Assembly (NCBI GenBank): GCA_964584325.1
Contig: CAZOZP010000039.1
Coordinates: forward strand, 1 to 33,045
Origin: CAZOZP01 sp964584325
GTDB taxonomy: Bacteria > Bacteroidota > Ignavibacteria > Ignavibacteriales > Melioribacteraceae
Length of the DNA: 33,045 nt
Reading direction: 5' to 3'
Positions 1-7,192 of this stretch are shown here, one piece after another. Under the pieces are notes generated by a model. That model was not told the origin of the DNA. It did not search any database and saw only the letters and a program-made list of their open reading frames with translations. The translations under genes were made by a program, and so were the position numbers. Within the stretch, counting starts at the first letter, position 1. Each line of letters starts with the position of its first letter.

Positions 1-1705
1 TTAAAGAGTTTTTATCCTCAGGGTTGTGAAAAAATTTCCTGAAATCAGGTCTGCCTGCAAAAACTTTAGCCTTATTTTTTTCCAATTCCAGCAGGTTTAA
101 GCCTCTCCAGGTACCAATCCAAAGATTACCTCTTGAATCCTCAGAAATACATCTGGACTGTAGTCTGTTATCAGATATTGCACCCGGATAACTATCATCG
201 CTGCTGAAATATTTCGTGGTATTTGTCTTTTTATCGTACAGTCCCAGCCCCTTACCTGTCCCCACCCATATATTCCCGTATTTATCCTGGTAAATATCCT
301 GAATAATATTTTCAGGGTACTGTGTCAGATCATCAATTCTTTTTCCGAGACGTTCAAAGCCTGTAACCTTTCCGCCTTTCCTAATGGCTTTATTGATTCC
401 GCCTCCCCATGTTCCGATAAACAAATCACCGTCATTATCTTCCAAAACTGAAGTTATTTCATTTTTACTCAGTGTTGTATTATCCGCAAGGTTCATTCTG
501 TATTGTCTGAATTCATAAGAAACCGGATCCATCTCATTTAATCCTCCGCCGAGTGTTCCAATCCAAATTTTCGAATCCTTTGTCTGATATATTGTACGCA
601 CAATATTATGAGTGAGGCTGTTGGGATTTTTCGGTTCGTGACTAATATTAATAAACTTATGCCTCATCTTATTGTATTTATTAATTCCGAGTTCAGCAAC
701 ACCTATCCAGATTAGTCCGGATTTATCCTGAAATACTGAAAGTACATTATCGTTACTCAAGCTGTATTCATCAAAAAAGTCGAAACTCTGATGGTAGAAG
801 CGGCCTTCTTTTATATTAAAAACCGATAGACCTTTATAAGTCCCCAGCCATATATTACCTTCTTCGTCTGTCTCAATTGCATTTATAGAATTATTTACAG
901 GCCCTTTTTCAGGTAGATTACTGCTTAAGTATCTTGTAAACTTTCCTTCGGGATTCATTTTATTCAGACCGGCTATTGTTCCAATCCACAAATTTCCGTC
1001 TTTATCTTCTTGAATTGAAAGAATATAATTGCTGGATATTGAGTTTTCATCTGCGGGATTATTTTTATATACCGTAAAGTTGGCCTTTCCGTAATTGTAT
1101 TTATTCAGTCCGCCGCCGTTGGTACCTATCCAAATATCTCCATTACTGTCTCTGAACAGACTGCTTATGCTGTTATTGGAAAGACTGTTTTTTTCGGTTG
1201 GGAATGCACTTATGCGGGAGATAGTACCCTTTTTTATATTATAATAATTAAGTCCGTTCTCCAGAGTTCCGATAAAAAGATTACCGAATTTATCTTCTTC
1301 TACACGTGTAAGGTTATCAGAAGAAATACTGTACAGATTTCCATCATTGCTTTTATATCTGGTAAATTTTTCAGTAGAAGGATCGTATTTGTTCAATCCG
1401 CCGTTGTTTGTGCATACCCATATAAGTCCATGGCTGTCTTCAAGAATATCGGTGATATAATTATCCGAAATCGAAGAGGAATCCTGATCGTCATAAAGAT
1501 AATTCTGAAACTTATAACCATCAAACCTATTTAATCCGTATGCCGTTGCAAACCAAAGGAAGCCGTATTTATCCTGAATTATGTCAAAGACTGTAGCCTG
1601 TGATAATCCGTGCCTTATAGAGAGCCTTTCAAAATACATTTTATCCGGCTGAGCACTAATTACACAGATAAAGACAATAAAATTAAGATAGAAGAGCTTT
1701 TTCAT
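1..1705 (-). CDS. Two-component regulator propeller sensor, N-terminal part (runs off left edge)
   Basis: The reading frame is open from an ATG at 1705 to the window edge, 568 codons without a stop, so the C-terminus is missing. Residues 1-19 (MKKLFYLNFIVFICVISAQ) form a signal peptide with likely cleavage before or at Gln. The rest is a series of about 45-50-residue repeats, each with a pattern like SLSxNxIxSIxED..GxLWIGTxxGGLNKY, the hallmark of the two-component regulator propeller (Reg_prop) blades that make large periplasmic beta-propellers. In characterised relatives these sense extracellular ligands and are followed by a Y_Y_Y domain, a membrane helix and a histidine kinase, hybrid kinase, GGDEF or LuxR output. 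The output type cannot be seen here. It is divergent from the iscA-like gene. The family call is firm; ligand and output are unknown. Confidence 0.9.
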   Translation of the reverse strand, partial: MKKLFYLNFIVFICVISAQPDKMYFERLSIRHGLSQATVFDIIQDKYGFLWFATAYGLNRFDGYKFQNYLYDDQDSSSISDNYITDILEDSHGLIWVCTNNGGLNKYDPSTEKFTRYKSNDGNLYSISSDNLTRVEEDKFGNLFIGTLENGLNYYNIKKGTISRISAFPTEKNSLSNNSISSLFRDSNGDIWIGTNGGGLNKYNYGKANFTVYKNNPADENSISSNYILSIQEDKDGNLWIGTIAGLNKMNPEGKFTRYLSSNLPEKGPVNNSINAIETDEEGNIWLGTYKGLSVFNIKEGRFYHQSFDFFDEYSLSNDNVLSVFQDKSGLIWIGVAELGINKYNKMRHKFINISHEPKNPNSLTHNIVRTIYQTKDSKIWIGTLGGGLNEMDPVSYEFRQYRMNLADNTTLSKNEITSVLEDNDGDLFIGTWGGGINKAIRKGGKVTGFERLGKRIDDLTQYPENIIQDIYQDKYGNIWVGTGKGLGLYDKKTNTTKYFSSDDSYPGAISDNRLQSRCISEDSRGNLWIGTWRGLNLLELEKNKAKVFAGRPDFRKFFHNPEDKNSL

Positions 1706-1797
1706 TAAGCAGTTATTTTTTTTTACAATAATACAAAATAATAAACTCAGAAATGATAATCTCATTAAGATATTTTCAAATAATTCAGAGTGTTCTC

Positions 1798-1869
1798 TTT
1801 AGCAATATTATTCTTCATTTATTAGGGTATTCACAATTTTGATTTCTCTAACGAATAATTTGGGTTTAA
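1798..1869. repeat. 72-base dispersed element, copy 1 (right end conserved)
   Basis: This segment in the gap between the propeller sensor and the iscA-like gene aligns without gaps to 12517-12588, about 52 of 72 positions identical by eye. The last 23 bases (1847-1869, core AATAATTTGGGTTTAA) are identical. Shared internal blocks are TTATTCTT near the left and GGTATTCA in the middle at the same spacing. The left inverted end is degenerate in this copy. The rest of the 284-base gap is AT-rich with no other recognised element. The iscA-like gene has its own AAAGGA ribosome site just before the ATG at 1990. Confidence 0.55.
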
Positions 1870-1989
1870 TTTATAACTATAGCTAATAGTAAATATCTAT
1901 TCGGACAAACACTCTTTTTTGTTTTTTCCCAAGACGGATTGTCTTATTTTTCTTATGTAAATTTTTTTTCTTAAAAGAAAGGAATTGAA

Positions 1990-2340
1990 ATGAACGATTC
2001 GGCTGTGAAAAATGAAATCTCAATTACTGATAAAGCTGCGGCTCAAATTCTGAAAATTATGGATGAAAACAGTATTTCCGGGTCACACGGAATCAGAATA
2101 GGAGTAAAAGGCGGAGGTTGTTCAGGGTTTTCCTACACCCTCTTGTTCGATGAAGAATCGAATCCTACAGATACAGTAATTGAAGAAAAAGGAATTAAAG
2201 TATTCATTGATTCAAAGAGTTTATTCTTTTTATCAGGAACAATACTTGATTTCAGCGACGGCCTTGCAGGAAAAGGTTTTGCATTTTCGAATCCCAATGC
2301 GCGTAAAACCTGCGGATGCGGTGATTCATTTGGAGTTTAA
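1990..2340 (+). CDS. HesB/IscA/SufA/ErpA-type iron-sulfur carrier protein
   Basis: A 116-residue A-type carrier expected to receive a [2Fe-2S] or [4Fe-4S] cluster from a scaffold and pass it to apo-proteins in the cytoplasm. The three cluster-binding cysteines are all present: Cys44 in KGGGCSGFSY, and Cys108 and Cys110 in the C-terminal TCGCGDSF motif. Length is typical of the family (105-120). The start is supported by AAAGGAATTGAAATG. The sodA gene follows 20 bases downstream on the same strand, so the two are probably co-transcribed, which fits a role in repairing or building clusters under oxidative stress. No suf or isc scaffold genes are nearby. Whether it corresponds to IscA, SufA or ErpA cannot be decided from sequence alone. 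Confidence 0.93.
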   Translation: MNDSAVKNEISITDKAAAQILKIMDENSISGSHGIRIGVKGGGCSGFSYTLLFDEESNPTDTVIEEKGIKVFIDSKSLFFLSGTILDFSDGLAGKGFAFSNPNARKTCGCGDSFGV

Positions 2341-2360
2341 TTAAAAATATCGGAGGCAAT

Positions 2361-2963
2361 ATGTCAAAATTTGTTTTAGAACCCTTAAATTATAAATATG
2401 ATTCACTTGAACCATTTATAGATGCCCTTACAATGGAAATCCACCATTCAAAGCATCATCAGGCTTATGTTAATAACCTGAATGCTGCTGTTGCCGGCAC
2501 GGAGCTGGAAGGAAAAAGTCTCCTTGAATTATTTCAAAAGGCATCTTCACTGCCCCCTGCTGTAAGAAACAACGGCGGCGGACATTTTAATCACGCTTTG
2601 TTTTGGTCTATTCTGAGAATAAATAATGGTGCAGTACCTTCAGGAAAACTTTTGGATAGCATTAACAGCGCATTCGGTTCTTTTGAAGAATTTAAAAATC
2701 TTTTTTCTAAAGCTGCTGCGGGAAGATTCGGAAGCGGTTGGGCCTGGCTGGTTTCAAACGGCGGTAAACTTTCGGTTACATCTACTCCCAATCAGGATAA
2801 TCCATTAATGGATACAGCAGAAATTAAAGGTGTTCCGATTCTTGGATTAGATGTTTGGGAACATGCATATTATCTGAAATACCAAAACCGCAGACCTGAA
2901 TACATCGAAAACTTTTTCAGTGTAATCAACTGGGAAGAGGTTGCAAGAAGATATCAGGAATGA
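2361..2963 (+). CDS. sodA: Superoxide dismutase, Fe/Mn family, Mn-type signature
   Basis: A 200-residue cytoplasmic enzyme that dismutates superoxide to oxygen and hydrogen peroxide. All four metal ligands are visible: His28 (MEIHHSKHH), His78 (GGGHFNHALFW), Asp164 and His168 (DVWEHAYY). The outer-sphere glutamine sits in STPNQDNPLM (Gln145), and the position that is Gln in iron enzymes is Gly in NNGGGH; this combination is typical of manganese or cambialistic enzymes. The GSGWAWLV and DVWEHAYY signatures are intact and length is normal. A clear ribosome site (CGGAGGCAATATG) precedes the start. It follows the iron-sulfur carrier gene by 20 bases and is followed by a long perfect hairpin. There is no signal peptide. 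Confidence 0.97.
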   Translation: MSKFVLEPLNYKYDSLEPFIDALTMEIHHSKHHQAYVNNLNAAVAGTELEGKSLLELFQKASSLPPAVRNNGGGHFNHALFWSILRINNGAVPSGKLLDSINSAFGSFEEFKNLFSKAAAGRFGSGWAWLVSNGGKLSVTSTPNQDNPLMDTAEIKGVPILGLDVWEHAYYLKYQNRRPEYIENFFSVINWEEVARRYQE

Positions 2964-2965
2964 TT

Positions 2966-3022
2966 AAAGTAACAGAGTGACAAGGTAACAGAGTTGGGTA
3001 CAACTCTGTTACCTGTTACTTT
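2966..3022. repeat. Nested hairpin built from GTAACAG-type repeats after sodA
   Basis: A 14-base-pair stem (2983-2996 with 3001-3014, loop GGTA) is perfect, and an outer 9-base arm (AAAGTAACA at 2966-2974 with TGTTACTTT at 3014-3022) could extend it past a one-sided bulge. The arm contains two direct copies of GTAACAGAG. It could act as a transcription end for sodA, but no T-tract follows. It resembles the GTGACA/GTAACAG runs inside the sorting domains at 3311-3344 and 4955-4988. Confidence 0.65.
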
Positions 3023-3061
3023 ACTAATCTGCCTTCGTGAACCTTAAGTCACCGGCCTGTA

Positions 3062-3093
3062 TAAAAAAAAGGGCAGATACTTTACGCCTGCCC
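3062..3093 (-). terminator. Intrinsic terminator of the minus-strand secretion operon
   Basis: On the minus strand GGGCAG (complement of 3088-3093) pairs with CTGCCC (complement of 3071-3076), and the stem is followed by eight T's (A-run at 3063-3070). It lies about 30 bases beyond the stop of the gene ending at 3126, so it most likely ends the transcript of 12413-3126. A similar GGGCAG/CTGCCC hairpin is at 32941-32962. Confidence 0.75.
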
Positions 3094-3125
3094 CAAATTT
3101 GTTAATCGTTACTTAGTTACGCTTC

Positions 3126-4766
3126 TTATTTTACCAAAATCATCCTCTTTGAATCAGAGAAACTGCCGGCTTCTATCCTATATATATACATTCCGGATGC
3201 CAGTCCGCCTGAGGCGGATGAAGCATCAAATTTCACATTATAATTGCCGCCCGACTGCTGTGCGTTTACAAGAGTTGCCACTTCCTGACCGAGGAAATTA
3301 TAAACAACAAGTGACACAGTGACAGGTGACAGAGTAACAGGGATCGAATATTCTATTGTTGTTTCCGGATTAAACGGATTCGGGTAATTCTGCGACAATG
3401 AGAATTCCGTTGGAATCGCTGATAATTCAACAGTTATTTCTTCTGAATATGAATATTTTCCATCCAGATCAATCTGTTTCAGTCTGTATCTTCGGCTCTG
3501 CCCGGCTGCTGTTGTGTTATCAACAAATGAATATGATTTCGGACTGTTTGAATTTCCTGCGCCTGCAACAAATCCGATCTTTTCCCATTGGGATTCTTCT
3601 TCCGATAAATCGGGATCAGAATAACTTCCTGCCGTCAACATTCTTTCTATCTCGAATCCGTAATTATTCTTTTCTGTTGCTGTCTGCCAGTTCAAGGTTA
3701 ATTCCCTCTCAGAAACTGAAGCAGTAAAAGAGGTTAGTTCAACAGGAAGTTCTGAGCCGTCCCATCCTGCAATTCGTGCAAGCATCCACCAAAGAGCTTT
3801 CCCCAGCCTTAGGGCTCCCTCTTCACCAATATGACCTATTGAGCCGTCGCCAAGATTATCAGGATGAATCATCTGGTATTCGTGCCCACTCCAGGTTTCA
3901 GTATTCTGAATTCCCTCATCATTCCAGGATAAAATATCCGCATAGTCAAACAATATTCGGGAAGGTTCAGCCAGGACAAAATTTCTTATATAATCGTGCT
4001 TTACCTGCCTTTGGTATCCATTTTCTCCGTCATATCCGTCAACCGGACCTGTTGTAAAGAAAACTTTAGTATCATAACTTTCTGTTTCACATAGATCCGC
4101 GTATTCCTGTGTAGCGTTTAGATAGGTATCCATGCAAACCGTATTACCTGTTAATGCGAAATCTTCAGCATCAAGTCCCCATATCAGATTACCCTGTGGA
4201 CCACCGTCACTGCTTCCTGCCCATCTGCATCCATAAACGGGATCAGGTTCTCCCGACGGACCGTTAAGCCATGACATATCCCAGCACCAACCGAACCCAA
4301 ATGCTGATAAATTATATCCGTTCGTATTGCAATACTGTAAAAATGTTTTTGTTTCATCTACTGAAGTTGATGATGCATACCATCCGGATTCCCCGATCCC
4401 TTCCCACCAGCTTCCGTATAAATATCTGCCTGCATTGCTTACTCTCAAATGCTGGTCGGTATAAGCCTCGGGCTCTCCGGCAGTAATGTTAACCGCATAT
4501 TGTGCATTCAAGTCCTCCAGCAATTCCAAGCCGGTTCGATACGCCTGTGAATGTGATTCTCCCGGTACGTTTAGAAGCATTTGTTTTACAAGATTCATAT
4601 ACTGAAGAGGAATGTCATCAAATTTATCCACTACAGTATGATCTGCAATAATATTAACTGCTTTTGTTTTCTTAATCCTTGTTTCCTGCGCATAATCCGA
4701 ATCCGATAAACCAATGAAAAGTATTATAATTGTCAAAATTGCTGAGAATGTAATTCTTGATTTCAT
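3126..4766 (-). CDS. Secreted T9SS cargo protein, possible SGNH-like fold
   Basis: A 546-residue exported protein. Residues 1-27 form a signal peptide (hydrophobic AILTIIILFIGL, end DYAQ). Residues 28-335 are a single unassigned domain rich in Trp and Tyr. It has GESHSQAY near residue 70, which could be an SGNH block I, and an HPDNLGDGSIGHIGEEG stretch near its end, which could hold the catalytic Asp/His; this assignment is only suggestive. A spacer of the LPVELTSFTASV...LTLNWQTATEKNNYGFEIER kind, common before sorting domains, leads to the T9SS type A sorting domain (SLSQNYPNPFNPETTIEYSIP to KRMILVK, about residues 455-546). Start is supported by GTAGGGGAATAAAATG, which overlaps the end of the upstream gene. 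It is the last gene of a four-gene unit with a terminator just downstream. Confidence 0.8.
   Translation of the reverse strand: MKSRITFSAILTIIILFIGLSDSDYAQETRIKKTKAVNIIADHTVVDKFDDIPLQYMNLVKQMLLNVPGESHSQAYRTGLELLEDLNAQYAVNITAGEPEAYTDQHLRVSNAGRYLYGSWWEGIGESGWYASSTSVDETKTFLQYCNTNGYNLSAFGFGWCWDMSWLNGPSGEPDPVYGCRWAGSSDGGPQGNLIWGLDAEDFALTGNTVCMDTYLNATQEYADLCETESYDTKVFFTTGPVDGYDGENGYQRQVKHDYIRNFVLAEPSRILFDYADILSWNDEGIQNTETWSGHEYQMIHPDNLGDGSIGHIGEEGALRLGKALWWMLARIAGWDGSELPVELTSFTASVSERELTLNWQTATEKNNYGFEIERMLTAGSYSDPDLSEEESQWEKIGFVAGAGNSNSPKSYSFVDNTTAAGQSRRYRLKQIDLDGKYSYSEEITVELSAIPTEFSLSQNYPNPFNPETTIEYSIPVTLSPVTVSLVVYNFLGQEVATLVNAQQSGGNYNVKFDASSASGGLASGMYIYRIEAGSFSDSKRMILVK
3204..3218. repeat. 15-base palindrome TCCGCCTGAGGCGGA inside a sorting domain
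   Basis: Seven-base arms (TCCGCCT/AGGCGGA) flank a single central G. It is read in frame as part of SSASGGL in the sorting domain of the 3126-4766 protein. The same 15 bases occur at the homologous place in the 7193-11284 gene (7271-7285). Sorting domains without it (genes at 12771 and 16057) are three to five residues shorter at this loop. Confidence 0.85.
3311..3344. repeat. GTGACA/GTAACAG tandem run inside a sorting domain, copy 1
   Basis: The plus strand reads as loosely repeated seven-base units GTGACAC, AGTGACAG, GTGACAG, AGTAACAG. On the coding strand it gives the odd segment PVTLSPVTVSL between the IP and YN landmarks of the T9SS sorting domain. The identical run is at 4955-4988, and related GTAACAGAG units sit between genes at 2966-3022. 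Confidence 0.8.
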
Positions 4767-4775
4767 TTTATTCCC

Positions 4776-7139
4776 CTACTTTAAGTAAATCATTTTTTGG
4801 GCTATTGAACTTACAGAGTTTGAAAGTCTATAAATATAAATTCCTGAAGCTAATCCTAACAATGCAGGGTTAAATCTGACTTTATAATTACCGGCCGGTT
4901 GTTTTTGGTTTACAAGAGTTGCCACTTCCTGACCGAGGAGATTATAAACAACAAGTGACACAGTGACAGGTGACAGAGTAACAGGGATTGAATATTCTAT
5001 TGTGGTTGAAGGATTAAACGGATTCGGATAATTCTGGCACAATTCCAATCTCTCCGGAATCATCTCATCTCTTTTGCTGATAGATGTATTTGAACCGAAT
5101 TCAAATGCACCAATATCAACAGTATTGTCATCAGTCATTCTTTTGAACATATTAAAATCGAACATTGAATTCAGTTTATCCGGGAAACCATTCCCTATTG
5201 CAGCACTTCCGGTCTGCAGTGTTAAATCGGCATCGAATCCGTAAACACTAAAGCTTCCGTCTTCTCCGTTAAGATTTCCAAAAAGCGGATCACCGTAAAC
5301 GCTTGAAATATCGTTTCCGGTCAACGAACGCCACTGGTCTAAAGTAAGATATTCTGCATCCGGTTCAGGAATTCCTGAGTCCCCGATTTGAAAATAGTTC
5401 CCGTCATATATTCCCTGATTTACAAAGAACAAATTATTATCTGATTTCACTTCAGGTAAAACCTCATCTTTGTTGTTTATGTATAAGAATCTTGAATTAC
5501 CTTCCGTTCCGTTTATGTAGAAGATATTATTTCTTAAGTTGATATCTTCATGGTTTGAATAAGGAAAGGGATGTGCCACTTGAGTTTCGTTATTCAATAT
5601 TTTTACCATTCCGCCCATTTCATAAGGATTGCCTGTGTATTGTGCGTTTCGCGCAATAAATGTGTTCCCTGTTATATTAATGTTCTTACTTGGTTTATTC
5701 GCGTCAATAACAGCTATGCAATAACCTGAAGGAGCATCGGAAATGAATATATTGTTTCTGACCTTGATATTCTCTGATGCGCCTATGTTTAAATGCCCTT
5801 CTGCATTTGTAATTATGTTTCTTTCGAAAACTATATCTCTGATTATTTGATTCCAGGGTCCGTTTGGCGCTAACTGAACCAATAAATAATTATACCTTGT
5901 ACCGCCGCCATTGTGGGGTTGACCAACAGTTTCCGGATCAATCCATCCGTAAAATCTGTTTTCTGATATCTGTACATTGTTACTGGTCAGATTAGTATTC
6001 CAGGCATCACCTGTTTCCTGGAAACCGCAAATTCTTAATGCCGTTCTCCCGAAAGCCGGTCTTGAAAATGTATTGCCGGCAACAACTCCTTTGTCTATGG
6101 CCGTATATCCGATATGATTTCCTGAAAGGTCAAAATAATTATTCATTATTACAACCCTTGTTCCCCATACAGCAAACAATGTTACACTTCGTTCAGGATC
6201 AATATATGTATTTCTTATGCTTGAATTAAAAATAAAAGTGCCGGACGAAAGTTCATTTTCATCATATTGCCCCACAACAAAAAGATCTGAATATAAATCA
6301 AGTGCATCAACTCTTAAGAATAAAATGTTTCTCGTACCGCCGCCCTGAGCAAAGAAAAAAACCCCGGCTTTATGACCGGCATAATCATCAAATCTGAAAT
6401 CAAGGTCAACAAAAGATATATGTGCAAACCCGATTGAATACATATGAATAATTATGGCTTCATTCGTTCCCTTGTATTGAATAAGCGGTTTATCACCTAT
6501 TCCGTATGCTCCGAACATATAACCCCATGAAGGAAAAACTCCCGGTGTTATTCCGCTAACTGTAAGATCAAAGCTTTGTCCTCTTTTGAATAGTACCATA
6601 TCGCCCGGCAGGTATAAATCTCCTGCAATTTCCTGAAATGCACGGTCTGCACTTTTCCAGGGACCTTCACCACCGCCATCGGCAGTTTGTGATAATCCGC
6701 TGTTATTATCATCTCCGATTTCCGAATCGACATAGTAGATATTTCCCTCTCGCTCGAGCACTTCAATAGATATAGTTTCAGTATCTGTATTACCGAGAGA
6801 ATCTGTTACAGTAAGAATTGCCGTGTAATTTCCGGGTATTTCATATACGTGGCCTGCATTCATTCCGTGAAATTTTTCTGAGCCGTCTCCGAAATCCCAC
6901 ATATAATCTGCAATACTTCCTCTTGGTTCAGACTTCCATCCCTGAAAGAATACCGGTAATGGTGCATAAAACCGTGTAAGCCCGGCTCCGGGGAAAACAC
7001 TCGCATAATCGATAGGATTCCCGCCGGAATTCTTCCATTGAAAATCATCTACGGTAATATCTGCAGTGAGCTGTGCAAATACATTTACTGACAAGATTAA
7101 TACTAATAAAGATAATAAGACTGTAGTTTTTCTTTTCAT
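4776..7139 (-). CDS. Secreted PKD and right-handed beta-helix protein with T9SS sorting domain
   Basis: A 787-residue exported protein. Residues 1-22 form a signal peptide (LLSLLVLILSVNVFAQ). Residues about 40-128 are a PKD domain (YMWDFGDGS, HVYEIPGNYTAILTVTDSLGN). From about residue 135 (YYVDSEIGDDNNSG, GPWKSADRAF) to about 620 there is a long right-handed beta-helix with many NNIF/NNxF turns of the type seen in polysaccharide lyases and DUF1565 proteins. The T9SS type A sorting domain covers about residues 698-787 (LCQNYPNPFNPSTTIEYSIP). A role in binding or cutting polysaccharide at the cell surface is an inference; I cannot name catalytic residues. It is preceded by AAAGGAG with a slightly long spacer of ten bases, follows the hydrolase gene by 53 bases and lies nine bases before the next gene. 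Confidence 0.85.
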   Translation of the reverse strand: MKRKTTVLLSLLVLILSVNVFAQLTADITVDDFQWKNSGGNPIDYASVFPGAGLTRFYAPLPVFFQGWKSEPRGSIADYMWDFGDGSEKFHGMNAGHVYEIPGNYTAILTVTDSLGNTDTETISIEVLEREGNIYYVDSEIGDDNNSGLSQTADGGGEGPWKSADRAFQEIAGDLYLPGDMVLFKRGQSFDLTVSGITPGVFPSWGYMFGAYGIGDKPLIQYKGTNEAIIIHMYSIGFAHISFVDLDFRFDDYAGHKAGVFFFAQGGGTRNILFLRVDALDLYSDLFVVGQYDENELSSGTFIFNSSIRNTYIDPERSVTLFAVWGTRVVIMNNYFDLSGNHIGYTAIDKGVVAGNTFSRPAFGRTALRICGFQETGDAWNTNLTSNNVQISENRFYGWIDPETVGQPHNGGGTRYNYLLVQLAPNGPWNQIIRDIVFERNIITNAEGHLNIGASENIKVRNNIFISDAPSGYCIAVIDANKPSKNINITGNTFIARNAQYTGNPYEMGGMVKILNNETQVAHPFPYSNHEDINLRNNIFYINGTEGNSRFLYINNKDEVLPEVKSDNNLFFVNQGIYDGNYFQIGDSGIPEPDAEYLTLDQWRSLTGNDISSVYGDPLFGNLNGEDGSFSVYGFDADLTLQTGSAAIGNGFPDKLNSMFDFNMFKRMTDDNTVDIGAFEFGSNTSISKRDEMIPERLELCQNYPNPFNPSTTIEYSIPVTLSPVTVSLVVYNLLGQEVATLVNQKQPAGNYKVRFNPALLGLASGIYIYRLSNSVSSIAQKMIYLK
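4955..4988. repeat. GTGACA/GTAACAG tandem run inside a sorting domain, copy 2
   Basis: Identical over its 34 bases to 3311-3344 and at the homologous position of the neighbouring gene's sorting domain, again coding for PVTLSPVTVSL. The surrounding 120 bases or so (4910-5033 against 3266-3390) differ at only about six to eight places, so the two domain ends are recent copies or have been converted to each other. Confidence 0.8.
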
Positions 7140-7192
7140 GAGGATGCTGCTCCTTTAATTTTATTAGATTATTTCTATATTGACAAATGTCA

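Noticed and set aside
2966..3022. Possible CRISPR-like repeats of GTAACAG
   Set aside because: Units are about seven bases, partly overlapping, without spacers of even length; they form a hairpin instead.
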